Part shown: positions 1 to 7,789 of the stretch, one piece after another
How positions within the stretch are numbered: the first letter of the stretch is position 1
How the letters are laid out: each line of letters begins with the position of its first letter
From: a virus
IMG/VR virus record: IMGVR_UViG_3300046467_001746
Span: 1 to 30,758 of that record
Reading direction: 5' to 3' (one strand)
Length of the DNA: 30,758 nucleotides
Program-made: the position numbers and the translations under genes
The notes under the pieces: model-generated
What the model saw: only the letters and a program-made list of their open reading frames with translations
Databases searched by the model: none
What the model was told of the DNA's origin: nothing

Positions 1-384
1 ATTAGAAAGAGATTCTTCAAATGGATTATTCGTTAAATAAAAATCCATTTTTCTATTTTCTTTAATGTTCCACTTTTTTAGAGACCCATTAATACCAATT
101 ATTGCAATGTCATTTGGCAAATTAGATAAAAACGATTTATTCTCTTCAAATTTATATCCATCGGAGCAAATTAAAACATTAGAAGCGGACGCACTAATGC
201 TGCTAATATCGGACAGCCCCATTTGAATGTTTTCAAGTTCATTATGTAAAATTGTTTCTTGTTTCCCATCTAGAAACATTTTATTTAAATCTAAAAAAAC
301 TTTTGAATCTTTTGTGAAATTTCTTACCCACACCCCCGATGGAGTGCGCAAATATTCATTGGTTTTATATTTTTTTATTCTCAT
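1..384 (-). CDS. Partial protein, MptE/DUF115-like Rossmann domain (C-terminus off window)
   Basis: Reading the minus strand directly gives 128 codons open to the window edge, starting MRIKKYKTNEYLRTPSGVWV. The ATG lies two bases after the stop of the repeat-fibre gene and has no clear Shine-Dalgarno site, so translation may be coupled. From about residue 68 there is a beta-alpha-beta pattern: VLICSDGYKFEEN, then DIAIIGINGSLKKW, then MDFYLTNNPFEES. That order (a hydrophobic strand with a small-residue loop, a strand ending in an N-G pair, and a strand ending in a D or N pair plus P) resembles the MptE-like/DUF115 family, which is often found in glycan or motility-glycosylation loci. The family call is from pattern memory only and the downstream half is not visible. 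A sugar-related role would fit the glycosyltransferase-like gene further upstream, but that is inference. Confidence 0.6.
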   Translation of the reverse strand, partial: MRIKKYKTNEYLRTPSGVWVRNFTKDSKVFLDLNKMFLDGKQETILHNELENIQMGLSDISSISASASNVLICSDGYKFEENKSFLSNLPNDIAIIGINGSLKKWNIKENRKMDFYLTNNPFEESLSN

Positions 385-386
385 AT

Positions 387-2987
387 TTATTTTTGAGGAC
401 AAGGAATGATAGCGACACAAGCTGGGCCATTTTCATCATCGCCGCCTGTTAACTTTTTAATATCCAATTCCACTTTTACATCTATTGGACTTCCTTTGTA
501 AACCATTTCTATTTCAGGATCTTCAGGCATTTTAAGTTCAATTACAGATGGTATATCCCCTGATAATTCTATTGTGCTTGGAATACCTACAACTTGAATG
601 GTATCAGGAATATCAGTAGCATCTAGTTTTATAGAAGTTGGAAAATCATGAGACGTTTCTAAAATAATTGCCGCCGGTAAATTAGGAGCAATTAACTCAA
701 TCGCAGAGGGAACATTGATGGCATCAATGTTTATTGATTTAGGAACATCTTCCGCAATAACCTTGATTTCAGAAGGCAATGGTATTTCGGGTCCGATTAT
801 GCTTATATCTGGAATATTAGGCGCCACAACATTTATCTCTGCGGGTAGATCATGCATAATTCTAACATTTGGAAGATCCGTTGGGGCAATTATCTTAATT
901 ACTGACGGGATTCCAATATCTCCCGTTTCAAGAATTATGTTCTCGTCTTCCTGCATGCTGTCTTCAAAATCATTTGCATAGATGTTATCACTGTAGCCCA
1001 TCCCTCGGAATGCTGAGGAAGCCGAACTTGATGGGCACTGAATGGTGACTACACAACTGACCGTTGGCGGAGTCCCCCAGCAAACGCTGACACAGGGAGC
1101 AGGGCCAAAAGAAATCGGCCCTAAAGATGGTGCATCACCGAACTCGATCTTTGTTGGGATAAATGGTGCATCACCGAACTCGATCTTTGTTGGGATAAAT
1201 GGTGCATCACCGAACTCGATCTTTGTTGGGATAAATGGTGCATCACCGAACTCGATCTTTGTTGGGATAAATGGTGCATCACCAAACTCGATCTTTGTTG
1301 GGAAATCTGGTGCAGGCCCAAATCCAATTGGAGAGAAACTAGGTGCAGGCCCAAATCCAATTGGAGAGAAATCTGGTGCAGGCCCAAATCCAATTGGAGA
1401 GAAATCTGGTGCAGGCCCAAATCCAATTGGAGAGAAATCTGGTGAAGGGCCAAAACCAATTGGGGTGAAGTTTGGTGAAGGGCCAAAACCAATTGGGGTG
1501 AAGTCTGGTGCAGGGCCAAAACCAATTGGCGAGAAACTAGGTGCAGGGCCAAAACCAATTGGCGAGAAGTCTGGTGAAGGGCCAAAACCAATTGGGGTGA
1601 AGTCTGGTGAAGGGCCAAAACCAATTGGTGTAAGACTAGGTGCAGGCCCAAAACCAATTGGTGTAAGACTAGGTGCAGGGCCAAAACCAATTGGTGTAAG
1701 ACTAGGTGCAGGGCCAAAGCCAATTGGTGAGAAACTAGGTGCAGGCCCAAAGCCAATTGGTGAGAAACTAGGTGCAGGCCCAAAGCCAATTGGTGAGAAA
1801 CTAGGTGCAGGCCCAAAGCCAATTGGTGAGAAACTAGGTGCAGGCCCAAAGCCAATTGGTGAGAAACTAGGTGCTCCAGTAATGCTAATTGGAGTGAACG
1901 TAGGCCCAGTAATGCTAATTGGAGCGAAACTAGGCCCAGTAATGCTAATTGGAGTGAACGTAGGCCCAATAATACTGATTGGAGCAAACGTAGGCCCAAT
2001 AATACTGATTGGAGCAAACGTAGGCCCAGTAATGCTGATCGGAGTGAATGTAGGTCCAGTAATGCTGAAAGGAGATAGTTGAGCGGGAGGAATGTCAATA
2101 TCTATACTAATGACCGATAAATCAATTGGGCCGATATCCAAACAAGGAAAAACTATAGGGGGTATTCTTGTTTCTACGGTTATGTCCTCGCATATTGACG
2201 GAACATTTAAAGATGGTATTGGCGGAATGTTGGGTATTGGTATTATGAAATCTTCATCTGGTGGTGGTTCTTCATAATTGCCCGGAGATTGTATTATTTC
2301 GCATTTACCATTTTTTACAATAAGAACAGGGTTTGCTAATCTATTTGTTGCATAAAAATGTGTCCCCTCAAGTTCAGTTGACGTGAATGTTCCATCTCCA
2401 AAATCCAATTTGTATTCTTGATACGTTCCTTGTATTTCAACCAAGAACTCTGCCGTATATCCTGCTGCCTCAGTGCCGGATTGTATGTTAAAAGTAAAAG
2501 TTATGTCTGGGCATAAATGATCATCAAATATAACAGGAATTGCTTCTAAATTTCTTATCCTCCAATCTACTGTTTCGATGTCAGTATTAAATTGAAATCC
2601 AACAAATTCTTCCACATTCAATATTGCATCTACTAATTGATTGTGATGTTCCGCAACAACAAATCCTCTTACATATTTTCCCGCTGGTACGAAATGTGTT
2701 TTTTTGCCACCTAAGTTTCTAGCGCATCTTTTTAATTTATATATTTTACCGTTTGAGTTTGTTTCAACAGAATCATAATATAAAAGTTCTCCTTCAATAT
2801 TTGCAAATCCATTAACTGGCCAAACTTCTGTTTCGCCGGATTCAACAGGTGTAATCTCTATATCTTCAGACCAAGCTGGATTGTCAGCGACCAACTTCGC
2901 TTCCGTTGTATTGTAAACAAGAAACAATGTGAAATCATTGTCAATTGCAAAAGGATAAACTGGATTTGGTGGGTAGCCTACAGTCAA
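387..2987 (-). CDS. Giant short-repeat tail fibre/adhesin with shared N-terminal attachment domain
   Basis: 866 residues, starting at TTG, chosen because AGGAAG lies five bases upstream and no in-frame start fits better. Residues 1-145 form the N-terminal domain shared with the next two genes upstream; its hallmark is VAEHHNQLVDAI with HHN at 114-116. Residues 160-230 contain a PKD-like beta sandwich with LDFGDGTF at 194-201. A proline-rich linker (about 238-305) follows. Then come six 10-residue units (311-370), seventeen 11-residue units (372-558) and five 12-residue units (559-618). A cysteine-bearing spacer (630-660) leads to twelve degenerate units of 9-12 residues (about 693-818), and a short C-terminus ends CVAIIPCPQK. 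The likely role is an elongated virion fibre, with the N-terminus anchored to the baseplate and the repeats forming a beta-rich shaft. Function is inferred from architecture and context; no enzymatic motif is seen. Confidence 0.8.
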   Translation of the reverse strand: MTVGYPPNPVYPFAIDNDFTLFLVYNTTEAKLVADNPAWSEDIEITPVESGETEVWPVNGFANIEGELLYYDSVETNSNGKIYKLKRCARNLGGKKTHFVPAGKYVRGFVVAEHHNQLVDAILNVEEFVGFQFNTDIETVDWRIRNLEAIPVIFDDHLCPDITFTFNIQSGTEAAGYTAEFLVEIQGTYQEYKLDFGDGTFTSTELEGTHFYATNRLANPVLIVKNGKCEIIQSPGNYEEPPPDEDFIIPIPNIPPIPSLNVPSICEDITVETRIPPIVFPCLDIGPIDLSVISIDIDIPPAQLSPFSITGPTFTPISITGPTFAPISIIGPTFAPISIIGPTFTPISITGPSFAPISITGPTFTPISITGAPSFSPIGFGPAPSFSPIGFGPAPSFSPIGFGPAPSFSPIGFGPAPSFSPIGFGPAPSLTPIGFGPAPSLTPIGFGPAPSLTPIGFGPSPDFTPIGFGPSPDFSPIGFGPAPSFSPIGFGPAPDFTPIGFGPSPNFTPIGFGPSPDFSPIGFGPAPDFSPIGFGPAPDFSPIGFGPAPSFSPIGFGPAPDFPTKIEFGDAPFIPTKIEFGDAPFIPTKIEFGDAPFIPTKIEFGDAPFIPTKIEFGDAPSLGPISFGPAPCVSVCWGTPPTVSCVVTIQCPSSSASSAFRGMGYSDNIYANDFEDSMQEDENIILETGDIGIPSVIKIIAPTDLPNVRIMHDLPAEINVVAPNIPDISIIGPEIPLPSEIKVIAEDVPKSINIDAINVPSAIELIAPNLPAAIILETSHDFPTSIKLDATDIPDTIQVVGIPSTIELSGDIPSVIELKMPEDPEIEMVYKGSPIDVKVELDIKKLTGGDDENGPACVAIIPCPQK
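522..917 (-). repeat. Twelve degenerate 9-12-residue repeats in the fibre C-terminal region
   Basis: Within the 866-residue fibre, residues about 691-822 repeat the pattern hydrophobic-P-x-x-I-x-[LIV]. Examples are IPSVIKI, LPSEIKV, VPSAIEL, FPTSIKL and IPSVIEL. The conserved prolines fall at 694, 706, 715, 726, 738, 749, 760, 771, 783, 794, 803 and 813. The pattern is the same as the IPTKIEF core of the perfect 12-residue units, so these look like an older, diverged part of the same repeat lineage. Confidence 0.7.
1134..1313 (-). repeat. Tandem 36-bp units (12 residues), five copies
   Basis: Five units encode APDFPTKIEFGD once, then APFIPTKIEFGD four times. The four APFIPTKIEFGD units are nearly identical in DNA as well as protein, indicating recent expansion or gene conversion. 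All changes keep the reading frame. Confidence 0.95.
1314..1874 (-). repeat. Tandem 33-bp units (11 residues), seventeen copies
   Basis: Seventeen units follow the pattern [AS]-P-[SDN]-[FL]-[ST]-PIGFGP. Sub-blocks of identical DNA units (for example five consecutive APSFSPIGFGP copies, three APSLTPIGFGP copies) show stepwise local duplication. No stop occurs in several frames of either strand, which produces long spurious antisense frames here. Confidence 0.95.
1878..2057 (-). repeat. Tandem 30-bp units (10 residues), six copies
   Basis: Six exact 10-residue units follow GP[TS]F[TA]PISI[TI]. A degenerate unit (QLSPFSIT) sits just before the first. The transition to the 11-residue block is an extra glycine at residue 371. 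Confidence 0.95.
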
Positions 2988-3036
2988 TTTAACTTCCTAT
3001 CTTATTTTGTTTAATTTATTTATTACTTGACTTTAA

Positions 3037-5409
3037 TTAATAAATTTCCATTTGCCACTGTGTCCCTGTTGGTCTGCTTCCTAAAGACTTAAATGTTAAA
3101 TCTGTTTCGTTAAATGAGACGAATGCTTTTGAACTGTAATCGAAGCTCAAATATGCCTTTCTATCTCCATCTGATGTTGCCAGAAGAGTATTGGTGGTAT
3201 CGCCAAATCCCGTAACGCTTGTATCTTGCAAGGACACAAAAGAAGTGGCCAAAGATTGCCCAGTCTCCCAAACATCTGATACATCATTATAAACAGATAT
3301 TGCACTAGAATTATCAAAGAAATATAGTCCAGATGTAAGAGGAACCAATTGGCCTTCATACTTTACAGTTCCTGGCATGTCCGTTAATTTCCTGATCATT
3401 TGCACAGGATCACTTGTCACTCCTTCTGTTCGGTAGAAACTTTTTAATCGGAATGTAGCGCCAACTCCATCATTTCTGATTATGTATCCTGTATTGTTTT
3501 TATAAGCTGTTCTATATGCACTAAAATGCCCATGGTTGATTTGTCCGGCTCCATCAAATGATGCTACATTATTTTTTAATTCCTCTGCGCCGTTCTTATA
3601 ATTTGAATCTGCAAACGTGGATGATGACGAACTCAAAGTTGTTAGATTTCTCTTAACAAGTGATTGATTTGTTAAAGACTCCCAAGCGGCAGAGTCGGTC
3701 ACGCCTAAGAAAAAATAAATATCTTCGAGAGCATTTAGGCCAATCCAATTCCACTGTCTGTTTAGTTTTGCGGGACAGTTTGGCTGCACACAGTAAGTTC
3801 CCTGAAATGCATTATATGTCAAAAAATCAATGCCTTCTGTTGTGTTAGCGGCTTCAGGCGTCCTTCCAGTGGCCCAATAAAGAATTGCATCTCCACTATT
3901 TCCAGATGTAGCTGCTGTTCTTTGTGCCATTCCATTGTTTCGATCAAATTCTCGCACCAATTGCTCCGAGTTGGCAACTTGGTGCGACTCCGTGTCTACT
4001 AAAAAAGAATTATCTATATTTAGTTGTTTTATAGGAGCAGGCTCTGTTTTAAATGTTTCTGATAAAAGACCGAATTCATAAGATCTTACATCAGTCGAAG
4101 AACCCGCAGAATAATTCCAAAGCCACAAATTTACATCCTCTACTACGTCAATAACATTAGGATATTGTGTTATTCTATAAGAATTTAAATCTGTGTCTGT
4201 TCGAACTATAGCATCATATAACCCTCCGATGCTATACGCTGCTCGTGCAGTTCTGTTGTTGGAATGTGTTAAATCATCACTTAAAGACCATGTGTAAGAC
4301 GTTACGGGATCAAGAGGATCATCATTGCCGTCAAGGGTTTCTCCCGAATAGGATTTGCCTGTGGAATTATTTTTCCCAGCCCCGATTTGAATGTCTACAA
4401 TGGTGCCAACTTTGGTTTTTAGAATAGGCGGGAAATTTGTTGTGAAGTCAGGAGGCACTACAGGGGTCGTTCCTTCGAGTCGATCCTGTCCGCTGTATCT
4501 GTCATGATGGAAAAATAATTGTCCTGCTCGTGGACGCAAGTCTATAATTGCTTCGTCAGGAGCCTCAATTCGGGCATAGATGTATCCGGGTAATTCTAAA
4601 ACATCGCTACCCATGTCATTTTTAACAGTCAGGGAAACATCGTACTTTCCTGGCACGAAATAAGTCTTCTTAATCTTCCCCCCGTCAGTATCCTTTACAA
4701 TCACATTGACATCTTCTTCGTTTTCGTCCCATTCCTCTCCAGGGGACAGCAACCCTGGCACTTCGTCAGTAGCCGAGATGGTAGAAACTAATGATAAATT
4801 TGTTTGATCTCCAAAGTCCCATGTGTAATTTATATCACCTGTGGTTCCATCTGTTCCGAGTTGAAAACTAAGTTCATTAAATTCTACGGTAAAAGGAACT
4901 ATTCCTGTTGTTCTGTCGGATGTGAACCATACCCTCGGCCTTAGAACCAATCTCCTGAGGAAATTAATTCGTCCTTCCATGGTTTCCCCCAATGGTTTCT
5001 TATCAACAGTTCCTTTTATCCCAACAAATTTTTCTATTGCAATAACTGAATCTTTTATTTGATTGTGGTGGGATGCCATTACATTTTGGGTGACGTTGGT
5101 TATTTTTTTAGACTTAATAACATCTTTGAATCCAGGCAATATCTCTAAGCCAGAAAAAACACTGTCTACTTTAGAACTATAAAAAAACGATATGGCTCTT
5201 TCATCTGGTTCGCTACATTGTTCTGTTAAAGTGATCAAACCACTGGTGGGGAATTTAGAAAGAGCCAAAGCATCGTTTGTAACGGTTATGCTCTTGTCCC
5301 CAGGTTTATAATCTTCTGTGAGTTTCACCCTCGCAGAATCATGCACTTCATATAAATTTGTGCTATCATCAAGTGTGTCGGGGTAATTGCTAGAACTAGG
5401 TATTGTCAT
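3037..5409 (-). CDS. PKD-domain tail fibre/adhesin, 790 aa, with C-terminal receptor-binding-like region
   Basis: The ATG is preceded by GGTGA at a spacing of seven, 13 bases after the upstream paralogue. Residues about 15-135 match the shared attachment domain: FPTSGLITL, a diverged middle, then VMASHHNQIKDSV with HHN at 114-116. A PKD fold follows (about 160-280) with INYTWDFGDQ and the closing strand YFVPGKYDVSLTVKNDMG. A second PKD-like sandwich (about 340-430) contains SYTWSLSDDL and YSIGGLYDAIV. The remaining 350 residues are rich in serine, threonine and aromatics. They include LYFFDNSSAISVYNDVSDVW and LLATSDGDRKAYLSFDYS, suggesting beta-propeller-like or other all-beta blades. PKD domains are common in surface adhesins; the C-terminal part is the best candidate for receptor contact. 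The adhesin role is inferred from architecture and location. Confidence 0.8.
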   Translation of the reverse strand: MTIPSSSNYPDTLDDSTNLYEVHDSARVKLTEDYKPGDKSITVTNDALALSKFPTSGLITLTEQCSEPDERAISFFYSSKVDSVFSGLEILPGFKDVIKSKKITNVTQNVMASHHNQIKDSVIAIEKFVGIKGTVDKKPLGETMEGRINFLRRLVLRPRVWFTSDRTTGIVPFTVEFNELSFQLGTDGTTGDINYTWDFGDQTNLSLVSTISATDEVPGLLSPGEEWDENEEDVNVIVKDTDGGKIKKTYFVPGKYDVSLTVKNDMGSDVLELPGYIYARIEAPDEAIIDLRPRAGQLFFHHDRYSGQDRLEGTTPVVPPDFTTNFPPILKTKVGTIVDIQIGAGKNNSTGKSYSGETLDGNDDPLDPVTSYTWSLSDDLTHSNNRTARAAYSIGGLYDAIVRTDTDLNSYRITQYPNVIDVVEDVNLWLWNYSAGSSTDVRSYEFGLLSETFKTEPAPIKQLNIDNSFLVDTESHQVANSEQLVREFDRNNGMAQRTAATSGNSGDAILYWATGRTPEAANTTEGIDFLTYNAFQGTYCVQPNCPAKLNRQWNWIGLNALEDIYFFLGVTDSAAWESLTNQSLVKRNLTTLSSSSSTFADSNYKNGAEELKNNVASFDGAGQINHGHFSAYRTAYKNNTGYIIRNDGVGATFRLKSFYRTEGVTSDPVQMIRKLTDMPGTVKYEGQLVPLTSGLYFFDNSSAISVYNDVSDVWETGQSLATSFVSLQDTSVTGFGDTTNTLLATSDGDRKAYLSFDYSSKAFVSFNETDLTFKSLGSRPTGTQWQMEIY

Positions 5410-5422
5410 TTATTTTCACCAA

Positions 5423-6496
5423 TTAAGATATAATAATTGAATCCTCTAAAAAAACACGTTTTAATTTTCCACTAGAAAATATAATGATTACGTTGACATC
5501 ATATGTGCCTGGCGAAGCATATGTGTGTTTAATGGTATGTTTATTAGGATCATAAACACTGTCTTGCGTTGTATCATCAAAAACCCAATGTCTTTCTGTG
5601 ATGTTTCCATCTGTTTGATCTACAAATGTAAATTCCGTTGCTGTAGTGGAATTCAAAGTAGCTGTTTCTTCTGAAACTCCAACTATTGAACGAACGCACG
5701 CATTGGCGACGATCTTGCAGGAATAGAAAAAAGCCTCCGTTTCCTCTTTGTCCACAACAATGTAATTGTTTTTAGTTGTAGCCGCTTGTTCGCCTAATAA
5801 TGTCATCATATTTAATTTGACAGTATAATTGCCTTCAGCGGTATAAGTGTGAACTGGGGACATTTCGGTGGAACTAGATCCGTCCCCAAATTCCCACAAG
5901 TATCTAATGGGAGGGCCTCCTGAAAAATTAGCAAATTTAACTTTCAAAGGAGGTGCACCAACAACGGGATAGGCTCTAAATGATGGTTTGGGACCAAGAA
6001 ATCTTTCTTCTTGCTTTTTAAGTATTTGGTTTAAAGATCCTCCAACTCCCACTGGTGATATATCATCGTTGGGGGTGGTTTTTATTCCTAAATCAGTTTC
6101 TATATTAATTATTGCATCTTTTATAGAATTATGGTGCGAAGCCATTACTGCGCTTGTGATATTGGAACCCAAAGGCCATTGCCCCCTGATGGAACCAGCA
6201 AAACCTCTTATGGTGTCTTTGAATGTGTTTGTTGTTTTTTTTCCATAATAAATTAATTCATGATTTCCGGCCTCACCAACTTTGGTGTTTCCAATCCTTA
6301 TTATCCCTGTGTTGGGGAAAGATGATGTACTTTCTACCACTATATTTTTAGCGGTATAAACAACTGACTGAGAAACTTTTGTTTCTCCATTGTTTTTAGC
6401 TTCATATAATATATCTTTGTCGTCTTTTACTATGGGAAATAAAGATAAATCTCCTGTTTTATATCCCGTGGTGAAAGAAGAAACTTGATCAGCCAT
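5423..6496 (-). CDS. Two-PKD-domain virion protein, 357 aa
   Basis: The ATG overlaps the end of the coiled-coil gene by eight bases, with AGAGGAC upstream as ribosome-binding site. Residues 25-140 form the shared attachment domain: SFPNTGIIRIG, ELIYYGKK, FKDTIRGFAG, then VMASHHNSIKDAIINIE with HHN at 121-123. PKD domain 1 is at about 172-248, with the signature YLWEFGDGSSST and closing TYTAEGNYTVKL. PKD domain 2 is at about 285-357, with RHWVFDDTT and HTYASPGTYDVNV. It is the shortest and most canonical of three adjacent paralogues and contains little beyond the attachment domain and the PKD pair, so it may be an adaptor or a short fibre. It is a structural role by inference; no catalytic motif is visible. 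Confidence 0.85.
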   Translation of the reverse strand: MADQVSSFTTGYKTGDLSLFPIVKDDKDILYEAKNNGETKVSQSVVYTAKNIVVESTSSFPNTGIIRIGNTKVGEAGNHELIYYGKKTTNTFKDTIRGFAGSIRGQWPLGSNITSAVMASHHNSIKDAIINIETDLGIKTTPNDDISPVGVGGSLNQILKKQEERFLGPKPSFRAYPVVGAPPLKVKFANFSGGPPIRYLWEFGDGSSSTEMSPVHTYTAEGNYTVKLNMMTLLGEQAATTKNNYIVVDKEETEAFFYSCKIVANACVRSIVGVSEETATLNSTTATEFTFVDQTDGNITERHWVFDDTTQDSVYDPNKHTIKHTYASPGTYDVNVIIIFSSGKLKRVFLEDSIIIS

Positions 6497-7169
6497 TTTT
6501 ATTGTCCTCTATTTTGGTTTGTTCAATTTGAACCAAAGCTTGTTGTTGAATATTTTCCAACATCTTAATTGTTTGTTGTTTTGTTGGAGAATTGTTATTA
6601 AGTGACATAATAGTTTTAACCAATTCAACATCAGGGGCACGTTGCAATAGAAGCTTAAGGTTTAGTTCATTTGAAAGCTTTTCATCCCAATAGTGTTGTT
6701 GAGAGGGCAAATCGTCAAAATCTTTTAAAGGCTCTATTTCCTCTAGGCTTTTGAATGTTTCTAAAAAGAAATTTGCTTCTTCCAATATGTAGTTCTGTTT
6801 TTTGTTTAAATCAACTAATGCATTCTCCGTCTTTTGTTTTTGCCTTTCTAATTGTCTAGTAATAACCCTACACTCTCTTGCATTTAGATCTCCCTCAGGG
6901 GAAGATTCTTCTATGTTTTTTAGAGTCAGATTGTTTTTTTCTATTTGTATATCTATTAATTCTTTCTTATCATTTAATTCATAATTTTCTATTTCAACGG
7001 CATCTAAAGAGTCCTTTCTGCTTCCAAGCTCTCTTATGCATTGCCACATTTTTCCTTGTAAAGTAGGTTCTTTTCCAATAACAAAATATTTAAGTTGAAA
7101 ATAACTGTGCCTTTCAGACAGTCCATTTTCCAATATTTTATTTATTTGTTCCATTATTTCTGTTGACAT
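6489..7169 (-). CDS. Coiled-coil protein of unknown function, 226 aa
   Basis: First gene of the left minus-strand block. The ATG has GGAG nine bases upstream. The sequence is charged and strongly helical: residues about 55-150 are rich in E, K, Q, N and L with heptad-like spacing (LERQKQKTENALVDLNKKQ). This suggests a long coiled coil or helical hairpin. An N-terminal segment (HSYFQLKYFVIGKEPTLQGK) and a C-terminal glutamine-rich helix flank it. No enzymatic motif, signal peptide or membrane segment is seen. I do not recognise the family. Its place immediately before three fibre proteins suggests an assembly factor or structural connector, but a non-structural role is equally possible. Confidence 0.7.
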   Translation of the reverse strand: MSTEIMEQINKILENGLSERHSYFQLKYFVIGKEPTLQGKMWQCIRELGSRKDSLDAVEIENYELNDKKELIDIQIEKNNLTLKNIEESSPEGDLNARECRVITRQLERQKQKTENALVDLNKKQNYILEEANFFLETFKSLEEIEPLKDFDDLPSQQHYWDEKLSNELNLKLLLQRAPDVELVKTIMSLNNNSPTKQQTIKMLENIQQQALVQIEQTKIEDNKNG

Positions 7170-7190
7170 GAAAATTTACTCCGTAATAAT
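7163..7190 (+). promoter_or_regulatory. Putative sigma70-type promoter for the plus-strand gene
   Basis: A perfect TTGACA at 7163-7168 is followed after 16 bases by AATAAT at 7185-7190 (five of six matches to TATAAT). A start about seven bases downstream would give a leader of roughly 30 bases before the ATG at 7229. The -35 box overlaps the first codons of the divergent coiled-coil gene. Sequence match only. Confidence 0.5.
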
Positions 7191-7200
7191 GTGGTATTGA

Positions 7201-7206
7201 ATTATA
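7201..7206 (-). promoter_or_regulatory. Possible -10 element for the left minus-strand block
   Basis: Read on the minus strand this is TATAAT, about 32 bases before the ATG at 7169, with GGAG between them as ribosome-binding site. There is no good -35 box at the expected distance (TCTTTC), so it could be a phage-specific late promoter or chance in AT-rich DNA. It lies in the 59-base divergent gap. Confidence 0.35.
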
Positions 7207-7228
7207 AGAGTTTAAAAGAAGCAGAAAG

Positions 7229-7789
7229 ATGAATAGACTTAAAAATACCAGGGTGTATTTGTGTGGAGCAATGGATCGAGTTCCTGACGGGGGAACCGCC
7301 TGGAGAGATGAAATAACTCCTTTGCTGGAAGACAAAGGGGTCATTATCATTAATCCATGTAAAAAACCAATAGACGTAGGAATTGAGGACAGTGTTGCTA
7401 GAGAAAAAATAGAAACATACAAAAGAGATGGCGATTTTGATAAAATTAGACCCGAATTTGGAGTAATTAGAACCGTAGACTTAAGATGTGTAGATATATC
7501 GGATTTTATAATTGTAAATATTGATATAAACACTCATGCATGTGGAACATATGAAGAAATCACCGTGGCCAATAGGCAGAAAAAACCAATTTTAATTTGG
7601 TGCACCCAAGGTAAAGAACATACCCCAAACTGGTTGTTCTTCATGTTGCCACACCAACATGTTTTTGGGAATTTAGAAGACTTAATGCATTATTTGAATA
7701 ATATAGACACCTGCGAAGGTGAAATCGATCATTGCAAAAGATGGTTCTTTTTTAATCAAAAGTTTAAAAAATCTGATACCCAAGTATAG
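7229..7789 (+). CDS. Nucleoside 2-deoxyribosyltransferase-like protein
   Basis: 186 residues, the only plus-strand gene here. Members of this Rossmann-like superfamily transfer or cleave the deoxyribosyl group of nucleosides or nucleotides. Visible signatures are the first strand and loop VYLCGAMD (9-16), a tryptophan at 25 in a following helix, VDLRCVDISDFIIVNID (83-99, typical of the D-x-S-D-hydrophobic-strand motif), and GTYEE (106-110), which carries the glutamate position used as nucleophile in the family. The length suits the family. The start has only a weak AGAAG-type site upstream. The gene converges on the glycosyltransferase-like gene and overlaps its end by 26 bases, without an obvious terminator. 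A nucleotide salvage, base-modification or NAD/nucleotide-related counter-defence role is possible; the substrate cannot be read from sequence. Confidence 0.8.
   Translation: MNRLKNTRVYLCGAMDRVPDGGTAWRDEITPLLEDKGVIIINPCKKPIDVGIEDSVAREKIETYKRDGDFDKIRPEFGVIRTVDLRCVDISDFIIVNIDINTHACGTYEEITVANRQKKPILIWCTQGKEHTPNWLFFMLPHQHVFGNLEDLMHYLNNIDTCEGEIDHCKRWFFFNQKFKKSDTQV

Noticed and set aside
1042-2098. Long open frames antisense and out of frame through the repeat region (346 and 325 codons)
   Set aside because: They exist because every repeat unit is a multiple of three bases and lacks stops in these frames. They have no ribosome-binding site and are fully inside the 866-residue fibre gene.
3037-4100. 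Possible diversity-generating retroelement target in the C-terminal part of the 790-residue adhesin
   Set aside because: No reverse transcriptase gene and no template repeat with adenine-specific differences is visible anywhere in the window.
7138-7533. Minus-strand 131-codon frame opposite the deoxyribosyltransferase-like gene
   Set aside because: The plus-strand product has clear family motifs, while the minus-strand frame is low-complexity, lacks a ribosome-binding site and overlaps the coiled-coil gene start.
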